DNA from: Epithemia pelagica
Taxonomy: Eukaryota > Bacillariophyta > Bacillariophyceae > Surirellales > Surirellaceae
Direction: 5' to 3'
NCBI GenBank assembly: GCA_946965045.2
Contig: OX337241.1
Span: 868,001-932,000 of the forward strand
Length of the DNA stretch: 64,000 bases
Below are positions 1-10,212 of this stretch, in pieces. The stretch's first letter is position 1. Every line of letters starts with the position of its first letter. The notes beneath the pieces were generated by a model. The model saw only the letters and a program-made list of their open reading frames with translations. It was not told the DNA's origin and did not search any database. A program made the position numbers and the translations under genes.

Positions 1-3000
1 AAACTGATTATCCTGAATCTGATATTCAGCGCGTCCTTTCTGCCAACAAGGCTAAATCTAAGGGTGTTAGTTTCTCTATCAATGCTACCTATCGCTTCTC
101 CAAGGCTAACCTTAATCCTACCTTTCAGTTGATTGATAGAGGGGCCAATGGTGGTTTAGCTGGGAGTGATTTGAAGATTATCCACAAAACTGGTCGAAAG
201 ATTAACATTATTGGCATTGATAATCACGAGGTAACTGGTTTGGACATTGTTACCGCTGCAGGTCTTTATTCTACACAGCTAGGTACAATCGTTGGTATTT
301 TCCATGAGTATGCTTACCTTGGCAAAGGTCGTTCGATTCACTCTCCGCCACAAATGGAATATTTCAAGACTCTTGTTGATGACAAGTCAGTTCTTGTCGG
401 TGGTCGACAGCGTATTGAGACTCTAGACGGCTATGCCTTACCTTTGATCTTTAAGGGTGGACTTGTCTATTTGGATAGTCTCGGCATTCCTACTGATAAT
501 GACCTAGCTACCTATCCTCATGTCGTCTTTACGTCACCCGATGAATGGAATCCTGACGTCATGGATCATTCTCATTCGTCCAATCCTGATACACATTCTG
601 ATTGGATGGATCTTGTCAACCCAGACCCTATTGATCGTGATTTTTCTGCGACTGGAGACTATGTTCATCGCGTCAACCTAGTTTCCCAGATTCTTACCCG
701 GTACTCTACTCTTAAGCGCTGGACTAATCTTATTCTCAATACCTCTGGTTGTCCACCTAGCTGCTGGTTACTTGCTCTAGACTATGCGTCGACCGTGCTT
801 AACCACCTTGCTTCGCCGGCGCTTAACGGTCGCACCCCCATTGAGCGCCTGACGGGCTCCACTCCTGATGTTAGTTTCTTACTTGCTCATTATTTCTGGG
901 AACCAATTTATTTTTCTTATGATCCTGATCGATCTTCTTACCCTTCTACTGGTAATGAATCTAAAGGTCGTTGGGTAGGTTTTGGTACTGGAGTTGGGGA
1001 TCCATTAACATGGAAGATCCTTACTGATGAGACCTCTACGATTTTGTTTCGATCTACTATTCGTAGTGCTCCCTCTTCTTTACCTAACCGACGTCTAGAT
1101 CCAGAAAAAGGAGAGATAGTTCATGTCAGAGGTCGTCATGAAGATAGTTCTTCTGGATCTACACCTCCTATGCCTACTATAGATCCACATGATCTACTTG
1201 GCCGTAAATTTCTTGGCCCTAAACTGGAAACTGGGGAGCGTTTCCGTGGGTTAGTTGTTGCTATGGTCCAAGATCAAGCTTATCGTGACCGAAAACGTTT
1301 TGAAGACCTCAGTTTTGAAGTGGAATATGATGAAGGTCGCCTTCGTGAGATTGTCACTTACAACGAACTTCTCAATCATCTAGATCATGATCCTGACGAC
1401 GTTGTTTTCTCTGAGCAAGAGTATCGCATGCGGCAAATCACTGCTCATCAAGGTCCTCTCAAACCTACTGATGCTCATTACAAGGGATCTAGCTACAACG
1501 TTCTTGTCGAATGGGAAAATGGGGAGACTAGCTATGAGCCTCTTTCTTTTATAGCTAGTGATGATCCTTTGCTATGCGCTATCTATGCCAAGAATAATGG
1601 ACTACTCGACTTAGATGGCTGGAAGCACCTAGCTAAATACGTCAAGACTGAAAAACGACTCATCAAGACACTCCGTCGACATTTGCAGCAAGCCAAGAAA
1701 AAGATGATCCGGCGTAACTCTCGCGCGCAAATCAAGTACCGTTTTGGCGTGCAAGTCCCACGGGATTATGATGAAGCTATCCTGCTAGATGTTCAGAACA
1801 AGAATAACTTATGGTCAAAAGCAACTGAACTCGAGCTAGATCAAGTCATTCATCAATATAAGACATTCCTAGTTCGGGATAAGGCTATTTTTCAAAATGG
1901 GAAGCTTATGAATGCTCCTGAAGGATACCAACGGTTGAGAGTTCACCTAGTTTTCGATGTCAAACATGATGGACGTCGAAAAGCTAGACTTGTAGCTGAT
2001 GGGCATTTGACTATACGAGACCCGTCTATGTCAAGCTACTCAGGAGTGGTATCAATACGTGGCCTACGTCTAGTTATCTTCCTCAGTGAACTGAACAAGC
2101 TGGAGATCTGGGCAGCTGACATTGGAAATGCTTACCTAGAAGCACAAACAAAGGAGAAGCTATTCATCATAGCTGGTCCTGAATTTGGAGATTTGGAAGG
2201 AAAAATCTTGATTTTTGATAAGGCACTTTACGGGCTTGTGACCAGTGGAGCACGATGGCATGATAAACTCTACGACGTTTTACAAGAAATGGGATTTAAA
2301 CCATGCAAGATTGAACCTGACATCTGGTTTAAGCTAAACGAAGAGCACGGCGTCTACGAGTACATAGCAGTTTACGTAGACGACCTAGCAATTGCTGCAA
2401 AGAACCCGAAAGAAATTTGTGATACTTTCACTGAAAAATTTAAATTCAAACTCAAAGGTGTGGGCCCAATAGCATATCACCTAGGGTGTACATACAAGAG
2501 AGAACCAGATGGAACATTGGTTGGGGACCCCAGACGATACGTTGAGAAGATACTCGAAGGATACGAAATCTTATTCGGGAACAAACCGAAAAAGTACAAG
2601 ACTCCATTAGACCGGCAAGATCATCCTGAACTACTCCTAGATGATAGCGAGCTATGTGAAGAAAAGGACATTGCCATCTATCAATCCATTATAGGGCAAC
2701 TGCAATGGGTGGTGACTATAGGTCGTTTTGACATCTTCACTTCCGTCATGACATTGGCTAGATTCCGTGCCGCTCCACGAATTGGCCATTTGGAACGTGC
2801 AAAACGAGTTGTTGGATACCTAGCAGGCATGTATCATGGAGCAATCCGTTTTAGACTACATGAACCAGACTACTCCAATCTGCCAGACCAAAACTATGAC
2901 TGGTTCCGCGTTTACGATGGAGCACGAGAGGAAGTTCCAAAAGATGCACCGGAACCTAAGGGTCTACCCGTTGTTACAACTACCTATGTCGATGCTAACC

Positions 3001-3530
3001 TAAAGCACGACATGATTACGGGGAGATCAGCATCTGGGATTCTACACCTAGTCAATGGAACTCCCATGGACTGGTACTCCAAGCGACAGGCAACGGTTGA
3101 GACTGCAACCTTTGGCTCTGAATTTGTCTCTGCACGGATTGCATGTGATCAAATCATGGAACTACGCATTTTTCTTCGTTACCTAGGAGTACCACTACGA
3201 GATTCTAGCTACCTATTCGGAGATAACAAGTCAGTGGTAACCAATAGTACGGTACCACATTCAATCCTTAGCAAACGCCATCATTTTCTGAGCTACAACC
3301 GTGTACGTGAGTGTATGGCATCGAAGGCTATCAAGTTTTACTGGAAGGATGGCAAGACCAATCCCGCTGACGTGTTGACTAAAAATTGGGATTTTGTCAC
3401 GGGATGGCCACTCCTTAAACCTCTGCTATTCTGGCGAGGTGATGTTAGTGCTTTGAACGATAAGATCAATGAACCAAAACAAGACAGACAGACGAAAGGG
3501 GAGTCGCACAAGGTAGATGACCGTGACTGA
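1..3530 (+). CDS. Ty1/copia-type retrotransposon polyprotein, 5' truncated by window edge
   Basis: The frame is open from base 3 through the TGA at 3528-3530, so the true start lies upstream; no ATG inside the window is claimed as the start. Near the left edge LIDRGANGGLAGSD (about 129-170) resembles the retropepsin active-site region of copia-like elements, with DRGA where DSGA/DTGA is usual. An integrase-like region follows. The reverse transcriptase begins near 1930 (FDVKHDGRRKARLVADGHLT) and includes ADIGNAYLEA and the catalytic YVDD of YVDDLAIAAK near 2370. RNase H follows from about 2980 (TTYVDANLKHD, then WYSKRQATVETATFGSEF). There is no internal stop over more than 1100 codons, so this part could be functional. 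Gag and the 5' LTR are outside the window. Assignment to copia rather than gypsy rests on the integrase-before-RT order. Confidence 0.9.
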   Translation, partial: TDYPESDIQRVLSANKAKSKGVSFSINATYRFSKANLNPTFQLIDRGANGGLAGSDLKIIHKTGRKINIIGIDNHEVTGLDIVTAAGLYSTQLGTIVGIFHEYAYLGKGRSIHSPPQMEYFKTLVDDKSVLVGGRQRIETLDGYALPLIFKGGLVYLDSLGIPTDNDLATYPHVVFTSPDEWNPDVMDHSHSSNPDTHSDWMDLVNPDPIDRDFSATGDYVHRVNLVSQILTRYSTLKRWTNLILNTSGCPPSCWLLALDYASTVLNHLASPALNGRTPIERLTGSTPDVSFLLAHYFWEPIYFSYDPDRSSYPSTGNESKGRWVGFGTGVGDPLTWKILTDETSTILFRSTIRSAPSSLPNRRLDPEKGEIVHVRGRHEDSSSGSTPPMPTIDPHDLLGRKFLGPKLETGERFRGLVVAMVQDQAYRDRKRFEDLSFEVEYDEGRLREIVTYNELLNHLDHDPDDVVFSEQEYRMRQITAHQGPLKPTDAHYKGSSYNVLVEWENGETSYEPLSFIASDDPLLCAIYAKNNGLLDLDGWKHLAKYVKTEKRLIKTLRRHLQQAKKKMIRRNSRAQIKYRFGVQVPRDYDEAILLDVQNKNNLWSKATELELDQVIHQYKTFLVRDKAIFQNGKLMNAPEGYQRLRVHLVFDVKHDGRRKARLVADGHLTIRDPSMSSYSGVVSIRGLRLVIFLSELNKLEIWAADIGNAYLEAQTKEKLFIIAGPEFGDLEGKILIFDKALYGLVTSGARWHDKLYDVLQEMGFKPCKIEPDIWFKLNEEHGVYEYIAVYVDDLAIAAKNPKEICDTFTEKFKFKLKGVGPIAYHLGCTYKREPDGTLVGDPRRYVEKILEGYEILFGNKPKKYKTPLDRQDHPELLLDDSELCEEKDIAIYQSIIGQLQWVVTIGRFDIFTSVMTLARFRAAPRIGHLERAKRVVGYLAGMYHGAIRFRLHEPDYSNLPDQNYDWFRVYDGAREEVPKDAPEPKGLPVVTTTYVDANLKHDMITGRSASGILHLVNGTPMDWYSKRQATVETATFGSEFVSARIACDQIMELRIFLRYLGVPLRDSSYLFGDNKSVVTNSTVPHSILSKRHHFLSYNRVRECMASKAIKFYWKDGKTNPADVLTKNWDFVTGWPLLKPLLFWRGDVSALNDKINEPKQDRQTKGESHKVDDRD

Positions 3531-3546
3531 TCGTACGATGAGTCAC
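3523..3546. repeat. 24-bp near-perfect palindrome across the polyprotein stop codon
   Basis: GTGACTGATCGTACGAT runs into GAGTCAC. All base pairs match except one symmetrical pair (3529/3540). The TGA stop at 3528-3530 lies inside it, and its right arm contains TGAGTCA, an AP-1/bZIP-type site. It sits where a polypurine tract and 3' LTR edge would be expected. Confidence 0.6.
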
Positions 3547-4023
3547 GATCAATACCTAGTGGTTTCATCTGGCTGTGACGTCATAATATACAAACACCTA
3601 GCACATGTAGATCGTAGTTTAGACAATGGGGAGAAAGGGAATACGATAGGAGGCGCTTTCAATGGCCTTGGACATGAGCTAGACATCATCCATGAACATG
3701 TGCGATATCTTGGGACGATTGAATGCGATCTAGATGTCAGATGCACACGAACCAGCAATGCTGCGTGTAGATTTCTACGTACCTAGTACAAATGGATGAA
3801 AAGGGGAAACAACAACAACGAGCACTAACATAGACGATAACACTCACAATTCTAAAAAGCATCATCATCACATCTCTTTGTGTCCTACCTACTCTTCTAG
3901 TAGTTGTTGGCCTTTTCCTTGACCCGTGGGGGATTGGCTACGTGGTTGGTGCCTTGAATTGTCTAACGCTTTGTTGTATCTTTGATTGTTGTGTCGTAAC
4001 GATCGGAGTCCTTCATCTTTTGT
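3531..4023. other. Non-coding region, probably 3' UTR/3' LTR of the upstream copia element
   Basis: No convincing ORF. The purine-rich tracts at about 3492-3502 and 3796-3806 are possible polypurine tracts. Without the 5' LTR the LTR edges cannot be fixed. A perfect palindromic CRE (TGACGTCA) is at 3576-3583. The region ends where the kelch-associated duplication begins at 4024. Confidence 0.4.
3576..3583. promoter_or_regulatory. Palindromic CRE (TGACGTCA)
   Basis: The exact 8-bp CRE TGACGTCA lies 46 bp after the copia polyprotein stop. In diatoms TGACGT/ACGTCA elements bind bZIP factors in CO2/cAMP-responsive promoters, and LTRs often carry such sites in U3. Function here is inferred. Confidence 0.4.
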
Positions 4024-4093
4024 CAAGTATCCACGGCAAAATATGGAACAGAGGTACTGTGATTAAACTGACGAGTGGGTCTGGCGGAAGTAA
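4024..4093 (+). pseudogene. 3' tail of the plus-strand gene carried by the duplication
   Basis: In frame this reads KYPRQNMEQRYCD, then TDEWVWRK and TAA at 4091-4093. It equals the end of the gene fragment at 6542-6611, but GAA has become TAA at about 4062, adding a premature stop. No upstream part of the gene precedes it, since the duplication starts here. It marks the duplication border and is not a functional gene. Confidence 0.6.
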
Positions 4094-4157
4094 TCAAGAT
4101 TTCCGATTTCTTTACATCTTACTTTTCAATCTCTTTTTTCGAATGATTTGCTTTTGA

Positions 4158-4180
4158 ATTGACTCTACGACGGAGTCAAT
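4158..4180. terminator. Hairpin between convergent 3' ends (copy 1)
   Basis: ATTGACTC, a 7-nt spacer and GAGTCAAT form a perfect 8-bp stem between the plus-strand gene tail and the 3' end of the kelch gene. An identical structure is at 6676-6698. A role in 3' end formation is speculative. Confidence 0.3.
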
Positions 4181-4495
4181 GCCCTATTGTGTTCTTGGAC
4201 GGAATAGTAGAATAAAAAGAGTCGATGGAGAGTTTTGGATCTTGTGAAACTACTTATAGTGAATATAGTTTTGCTTCTACTCGTGAGAAATGAGTCGCAT
4301 GAACTCTTGCCGTAGACTCGGATGCAAAGTTAACGGAACTAATGGACACTTTGTCCTTGGGCGGTTGATTTGTTTTCTGCAACATGTTGCTTCTCATGCA
4401 GATCATGCTCCTTCTTTCAAGTCAACCGATCACAGAAATTTGGTTGACAAAGCTCAATTCTATTATAACAACAAACAACAAAACCGAGTGTCATC

Positions 4496-5645
4496 CTACC
4501 ATTTAGCACGGTAGATATTGGTTGCCGCACTGGCATCTCGATTACCCATTCCTTTCCGTTGGTGATACCATCCGCTGGGCTGCTGCTCACAGAGTCGTCG
4601 AAAACACCACGTATGCTTGTCCATTAGTGGTAATGTCGCACAGGTAGGATTGTCCCATCCACTAATCACGGCAATTTGGTTGGCAACAGTCACCATAGTA
4701 CGGCCATTGTGGTGACTACCGCATGGTGGGAGTTTCCACACGCGGTTGCGGTGCGTATCCAAGATTTCCACAGTTGAATTGTCTCGTCCTCCCGCTACAA
4801 CAGACAAGATCCCACGGCAACCAGTGCACAAGAACTTCGTGGGTCGGAAAGCACCAGATCAGAGTGAGTCATCCAATTGGACGAGAAGGAAATGACTTTA
4901 GCAACTGTCTCTGCCTTTGTCTCCTCATTCTCACAAGTCTTTGCAAATTCCAAATACTCCACCGAGTCCTCGTTAAAGCCTCCAACGACAAAGATGCGGT
5001 GGCCAATGACCGCACTGGCACAACCTGATCGAGGAACGTTCATGCTCGGCCCCCCAGTCATTGTTCGATTGCTGGTATCAAGAATATCCACCGACGACAG
5101 GGTTTGTGCCCTGTTCACTCCGCCCATTATCACAATGTATCGGTCGTGCACCGCAACAGCACGACATCCTACCCTTCCCGTTGATGACAATTCAATGTCG
5201 TCTTATGGCACTTCATTGTATTGCTTGATGTCGGAGATGAATGCAGCAAATCATTGGCATCAATTTGTTCGATACAATCCAAAAGTGTTCCATTGTATCC
5301 TCCCATCACGTAGACGCCTCCGTTGCAAACAACAGGGGCAAGTCCGTCACGTTTCTTATTCATTGGTGGCCCTTCTCGCCACTGTTTGTATGATTCTGCT
5401 AAATTCAATACAAGAACAGAGTTGACATAGGCTTGGCCTTGTTGATGTCCTCCCATCACGACGACCGTTTGTCCGTTGTTCCTGTTGTAATTGTCGTCCT
5501 TATCGGGATGATCCAGTACGACCGAAGCATGAAGCGAACGCCATCCACCCTCAAGAGGAGGCCAGTTGTTATAATTCCATTCTGCTGTCTCGTCCAGAAG
5601 GACAAGCCCCGAATGCCATGCTTGTTCTTTCAGTGTCATGCTCAT
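4496..5645 (-). pseudogene. Kelch-repeat protein, copy 1 (two frameshifts)
   Basis: Starts at ATG 5645 (MSMTLKEQAW) and ends at TAG 4496-4498. Kelch blades are recognised by repeated strand-plus-GG signatures: QTVVVMGGHQQG, GVYVMGGYNG, RYIVIMGGVN, RIFVVGGFN and LSVVAGGRD. This predicts a beta-propeller of about five or six blades, usually a protein-interaction scaffold; partner unknown. The frame breaks twice. Near 5185 a 4-nt deletion relative to the second copy gives a stop after residue 158. Near 4815 a 1-nt shift, shared with the second copy, separates the last blade. It lacks any obvious signal peptide or other domain. Probably non-functional. Confidence 0.7.
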
Positions 5646-5903
5646 GGTTCCAAACGTCTTGAATTTATGAGGATCGAGAGATCGAGTGGGTATGGGTGAT
5701 GGGTGCGGACTGACTGACTGTGGAAGCGAGCCCGGCGAGTGTCTGTCGCAGGTACTACCCTATCTATCGGTGATTTTGACTCCTCTTTTAGTCCTCGCTC
5801 CTCGCCCGTTTGGGCCCGGCGCGTCGGTCGACTTGCCCCGCGGGGCCCAAGGAATAGCAACACAGTCGGAGCGAAACAACCCATAAAGACCACCACCCTC
5901 TCG

Positions 5904-6611
5904 ATGCCAACTTTTCGGCTTCAGTACGATCTTCGCTCTACTCATATAGACAACAACATTGCTGGAGTGTCACACCAACAAGTATACAACGCACTTTTCC
6001 AGGAATTGCGCGGCAACAACTGGAATCGGCATCAATTCTCCAAGTGGTAGGCACAACCGCCGCTACCGCGTTGGGTGACGTTGAGGCTGCCTGCGCCGCG
6101 GCCGAAGCTCTTTCTGGCTTAGCTGCGCGTCCCCTTCCACCCAACCATATTTTTCACCGCGTTGAAGTTCAACGACAGACGAACAATAGTGTTCTCCGCC
6201 CCTAGTAGAGCTAGACTGGTTCTACCACCTCGTTGTTTCGCCGCTCCATACACCTGAAAATGGACATTCGCGAAGACATTGGAGAGGGCAAACGCGGCGA
6301 AGAAAGAGCCAACTCGAGAACATTCGTTGCTTCGAGAATCTGCGGACGCAGCAAGACTGTGGGAAAAGGCAATGTATGATAAGTACACAGAGGGACAAGC
6401 CGGGGAAATCTTGGACCGAGTCTTGGAGTACTGGCGCAAGTCGGATTTTCCCGCTGAGCCCTTTCACAAATGGACGGGGGATTAAATGGAAGACGCAAAG
6501 ACTGGTTGGCGCAAATTCAAGGCCTACCGGGAAATGTTGGACAAGTATCCACGGCAAAATATGGAACAGAGGTACTGTGATGAAACTGACGAGTGGGTCT
6601 GGCGGAAGTAA
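5904..6611 (+). pseudogene. Degenerate gene fragment, unrecognised
   Basis: Coding-like stretches in different frames follow one another. An ATG at 5904 opens MPTFRLQYDLRST, which stops at 6050. A second frame (about 6003-6206) reads ARQQLESASILQVVG and an Ala-rich segment. A third frame from 6279 reads RESADAARLWEKAMYDKYTE and ends PFHKWTGD with TAA at 6483-6485. The same frame then continues MEDAKTGWRKFKAYREMLDK to TAA at 6609-6611. Composition is protein-like and helical. The breaks suggest a decayed gene, although a spliced gene with missed introns cannot be excluded. Its 3' end is convergent with the second kelch copy, and its last 23 codons were copied to 4024-4093. No family recognised. 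Confidence 0.4.
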
Positions 6612-7013
6612 TCAAGATTTCCGATTTCTTTACATCTTACTTTTCAATCTCTTTTTTCGAATGATTTGCTTTTGAATTGACTCTACGACGGAGTCAATGC
6701 CCTATTGTGTTCTTGGACGGAAAAGTAGAATAAAAAGAGTCGATGGAGAGTTTTGGATCTTGTGAAACTACTTATAGTGAATATAGTTTTGCTTCTACTC
6801 GTGAGAAATGAGTCGCATGAACTCTTGCCGTTGACTCGGATGCAAAGTTAACGAAACTAATGGACACTTTGTCCTTGGGCGGTTGATTTGTTTTCTGCAA
6901 CATGTTGCTTCTCATGCAGATCATGCTCCTTCTTTCAAGTCAACCGATCACAGAAATTTGGTTGACAAAGCTCAATTCTATTATAACAACAAACAACAAA
7001 ACCGAGTGTCATC
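6612..7013. other. Convergent intergenic region
   Basis: About 400 bp between the plus-strand gene fragment and the 3' end of kelch copy 2. It contains the ATTGACTC/GAGTCAAT hairpin at 6676-6698. Nothing else recognised; the equivalent stretch in copy 1 is 4094-4495. Confidence 0.5.
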
Positions 7014-8161
7014 CTACCATTTAGCACGGTAGATATTGGTTGCCGCACTGGCATCTCGATTACCCATTCCTTTCCGTTGGTGATACCATCCGCTGGGCTG
7101 CTGCTCACAGAGTCGTCGAAAACACCACGTATGCTTGTCCATTAGTGGTAATGTCGCACAGGTAGGATTGTCCCATCCACTAATCACGGCAATTTGGTTG
7201 GCAACAGTCACCATAGTACGGCCATTGTGGTGACTACCGCATGGTGGGAGTTTCCACACGCGGTTGCGGTGCGTATCCAAGATTTCCACAGTTGAATTGT
7301 CTCGTCCTCCCGCTACAACAGACAAGATCCCACGGCAACCAGTGCACAAGAACTTCGTGGGTCGGAAAGCACCAGATCAGAGTGAGTCATCCAATTGGAC
7401 GAGAAGGAAATGACTTTAGCAACTGTCTCTGCCTTTGTCTCCTCATTCTCACAAGTCTTTGCAAATTCCAAATACTCCACCGAGTCCTCGTTAAAGCCTC
7501 CAACGACAAAGATGCGGTGGCCAATGACCGCACTGGCACAACCTGATCGAGGAACGTTCATGCTCGGCCCCCCAGTCATTGTTCGATTGCTGGTATCAAG
7601 AATATCCACCGACGACAGGGTTTGTGCCCTGTTCACTCCGCCCATTATCACAATGTATCGGTCGTGCACCGCAACAGCACGATATCCTATCCTTCCCGTT
7701 GATAAACGACAATTCAATGTCGTCCAATGGCACTTCATTGTACTGCTTGATGTCGGAGATGAATGCAGCAAATCATTGGCATCAATTTGTTCGATACAAT
7801 CCAAAAGTGTTCCATTGTATCCTCCCATCACGTAGACGCCTCCGTTGCAAACAACAGGGGCAAGTCCGTCACGTTTCTTATTCATTGGTGGCCCTTCTCG
7901 CCACTGTTTGTATGATTCTGCTAAATTCAATACAAGAACAGAGTTGACATAGGCTTGGCCTTGTTGATGCCCTCCCATCACGACGACCGTTTGTCCCTTG
8001 TTTCGGTTGTAATTGTCGTCCTTATCGGGATGATCCAGTACGACCGAAGCATGAAGCAAACGCCATCCACCCTCAAGAGGAGGCCAGTTGTTATAATTCC
8101 ATTCTTCGTCCAAAAGGACAAGCCCCGAATGCCATGCTTGTTCTTTCAGTGTCATGCTCAT
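7014..8161 (-). pseudogene. Kelch-repeat protein, copy 2 (one frameshift)
   Basis: Chosen start is ATG 8161 (MSMTLKEQAW), the residue shared with copy 1; the frame stays open further upstream to about 8380, but that part is not conserved between copies. The first frame runs to 7313 and covers the blades QTVVVMGGHQQG, GVYVMGGYNG, RYIVIMGGVN and RIFVVGGFNEDSVEYLEF. The last blades (LSVVAGGRDNSTVEILDT to the TAG at 7014-7016) are in another frame. Joining them needs a -1 shift within GTGGGATCT near 7335. Copy 1 has the identical shift, so the change predates the duplication. Options are an old inactivating deletion, a truncated but working protein, or recoding. Expected full product is about 382 aa. 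The neighbouring fragment at 5904-6611 is convergent. Confidence 0.7.
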
Positions 8162-8404
8162 TGTTCCAAACGTCTTGACTGCAGAATTTATGAGGATCGA
8201 GAGATCGAGTGGGTATGGGTCGTGGGATGGTGATGGGTGCGGACTGACTGTGGAAGCGAGCCCGGCGAGTGTCTGTCGCTCCTCGCTCCTCGCCCGCTTG
8301 GGCCCGGTGCGTCGGTCGACTTGCCCGCGTGCAGAGCGGATCTCGCGAGCCTTTGAGTTTTTGTGCTGGCAAAACACCAAGGCGAAGACATCACAGGCTG
8401 TGAT

Positions 8405-8876
8405 CAGGGTGACCGGAGTCTAATTATACCCTCACTTTTAGACCCGGTCTAAAAGGGTATAATTATTTTAGACAGAGGTCGAGTCTAAAATAAAATTTTT
8501 AGACTCTTAACCTTAACCCTTCAGTAGCGCCGCCACCACTGCGTGAGTACGAGACCGTTCTGCCTCATTCATCTCAATGACATCTCAATGAACAAAGTAA
8601 GGTCTCAGTTATCCTCTCTCATGCTTAGAGAGTGCAAGAACAATGTCATACATACCATCCAATAACTTAGATGATGAAGCTATGAGGTCCTCTGGATGTG
8701 TTGTCATAGACAATGCTCGCTCCTGGTAGCTGTCTGTCTAGGGTTAGGGTTATTGCTTCGCCATACAAAACCACGGTGAGATTTTAGACCCTGTTTTAGA
8801 CATTTATACAGTCTAAAAGTACTTTTAGATTTATTTTAGACCCGAAATATTTTAGACTGTCTAAACGGTCACCCTG
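8405..8876. mobile_element. Non-autonomous TIR DNA transposon (MITE-like), 472 bp
   Basis: Terminal inverted repeats CAGGGTGACCG (8405-8415) and CGGTCACCCTG (8866-8876) are perfect. They are flanked by the direct repeat CTGTGAT at 8398-8404 and 8877-8883, a 7-bp target-site duplication. Subterminal regions on both sides are dense in TTTTAGAC/GTCTAAAA motifs, as in elements where transposase binds subterminal repeats. No transposase ORF is present. The CAGGG terminus resembles hAT-type ends, but hAT duplications are normally 8 bp, so superfamily assignment stays open. Confidence 0.8.
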
Positions 8877-9084
8877 CTGTGATGTCTTCATCACAGCACC
8901 AGCAGAACACCACCCAACGACAACGACCCACCCCATGAGGAAGAAAGTCTGATGAAAAGCGTCATAAGAAGACGTCCAGTTCACTGTTAGACTACAGAAT
9001 AACCGTTGTTTGCCAGGATGAGCAACGAGCAACCCGCTACTACCTACTACAGTCAGTATCCACGTTGTTGATTGCAGTAAGACT

Positions 9085-10081
9085 TTCCGTCGCGGTCTCT
9101 CGGCAGAAGAAGTCCTTCGTCGTTCCGACGGCGACTTCATCGCTACACTAGAGATTTTGTGCGAACTGGAGGACAGCTTCGTCGTCTTTGTCGTTTCCCA
9201 ACGTTCGACGAAGCCAAGAGCAGGGCCTACGCATCGATCCTCGGTCGGCAAATTGCGAGTTTATTGACAATTTGTCTGAGGCAACAACTGATGCGTCACC
9301 GGATGCTACAAATACGGAACAACTCAACACTTGAGTAGATTTTCTGAACAGTCTTGAGACAGGCCCACCTTTGTCCAACACAAGACTTTGCCATGTTGCG
9401 TATGTACGATTCGTGCAGACAGTCACCGGAGTCGGAGTATTCATTGACGACTACACAGTGAAAACTTCTCAACGGCATGAAGATGAGAACTCGACGACCG
9501 TTGTATCTTGAGTTACATTTTGGTAAACTTGTTGTCAAGCACAGCAAGTTTCACAAAATGTACCTCAAGATGCCACGGAGTTACTTTGATTCATCGCCCC
9601 CACCTCAAATTGTACTTCCAATCATGTCGTTGGAAGATATCAAAGAGTGGGACGGCGTCCGGCCTTACGACGCCTTGATACTGCCCTGTGGAGAGAGAGG
9701 TCAAATTGCTGCAGCAGATGTGCTCTTCAATGCGCACGAGAATCTTGTTCGGAACAGAATTTGAAAACGGCTCGATCGGTTTTGCGAATATTTCTCAAGG
9801 AGATTGCGGAGTCGCTAATCGGCATTGACAACGATGTGTTGACCGACTTTAACGTTGTTGCTAGAGATACAACTTATCTTTTGGCAGTCCAATGGAAGAA
9901 TCTTGTGCGGGAATTGAGAAATGATGCTCATCCAACGATCCGAGTTCCCACACTGCGAGCTGGTATAACCTTTGAGACGCTACAGATTGCCAAAGGAACA
10001 CTCGATGTCCGCAACAGACCCCCACCTGCTTGCCCTAAGAGGAGCAATCAACTTCTCGTCACATGCAGGAACGGTTCCTAG
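9085..10081 (+). pseudogene. Decayed gene of unknown family
   Basis: Protein-like segments on the plus strand in shifting frames: LSAEEVLRRSDGDFIATLEI and SFVVFVVSQRSTKP (about 9097-9225), LYLELHFGKLVVKHSKFHKM (about 9498-9557) through VLPIMSLEDIKEWDGVRPYD to a stop at 9762-9764, and from about 9767 in another frame AESLIGIDNDVLTDFNVVAR through LAVQWKNLVRELRND to TAG at 10079-10081. The last two are adjacent and could be joined by one frameshift near 9765. No domain recognised. Intervening stops make a functional gene unlikely. Confidence 0.35.
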
Positions 10082-10212
10082 TCAAGTTGACACATCATCT
10101 GACAGTGACAAACGAACAGGCCAGTTCCTACCATTTGGGGCCTCAACCCTTGAGATCATGCCACTTGAAATAGATGCATTTATATGTATCCTCCTACAAA
10201 TTCAATGTTCTC

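Larger units (their letters stand above)
4024..5841. repeat. First copy of kelch-locus direct duplication
   Basis: Matches 6542-8329 almost base for base from CAAGTATCCACGG onwards (offset 2518 at the left end). It contains the 3' tail of a plus-strand gene, a short hairpin, and a kelch gene on the minus strand with its upstream region. Differences include a 4-nt deletion near 5185, a 6-nt in-frame insertion near 5583 and several substitutions. The left border falls inside a codon of the plus-strand gene. Confidence 0.85.
6542..8329. repeat. Second copy of kelch-locus direct duplication
   Basis: Direct repeat of 4024-5841. Here the plus-strand gene continues upstream of the repeat border, so this copy is probably the parental one and 4024-5841 the derivative. 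Homology fades in the 5' flank of the kelch gene, near GTCGGTCGACTTGCCCGCG. Confidence 0.85.

Noticed and set aside
8500-8760. TTAACCC/GGGTTA tracts as an internal telomere
   Set aside because: Only two or three units each, located inside a TIR element; far too short for telomeric sequence.
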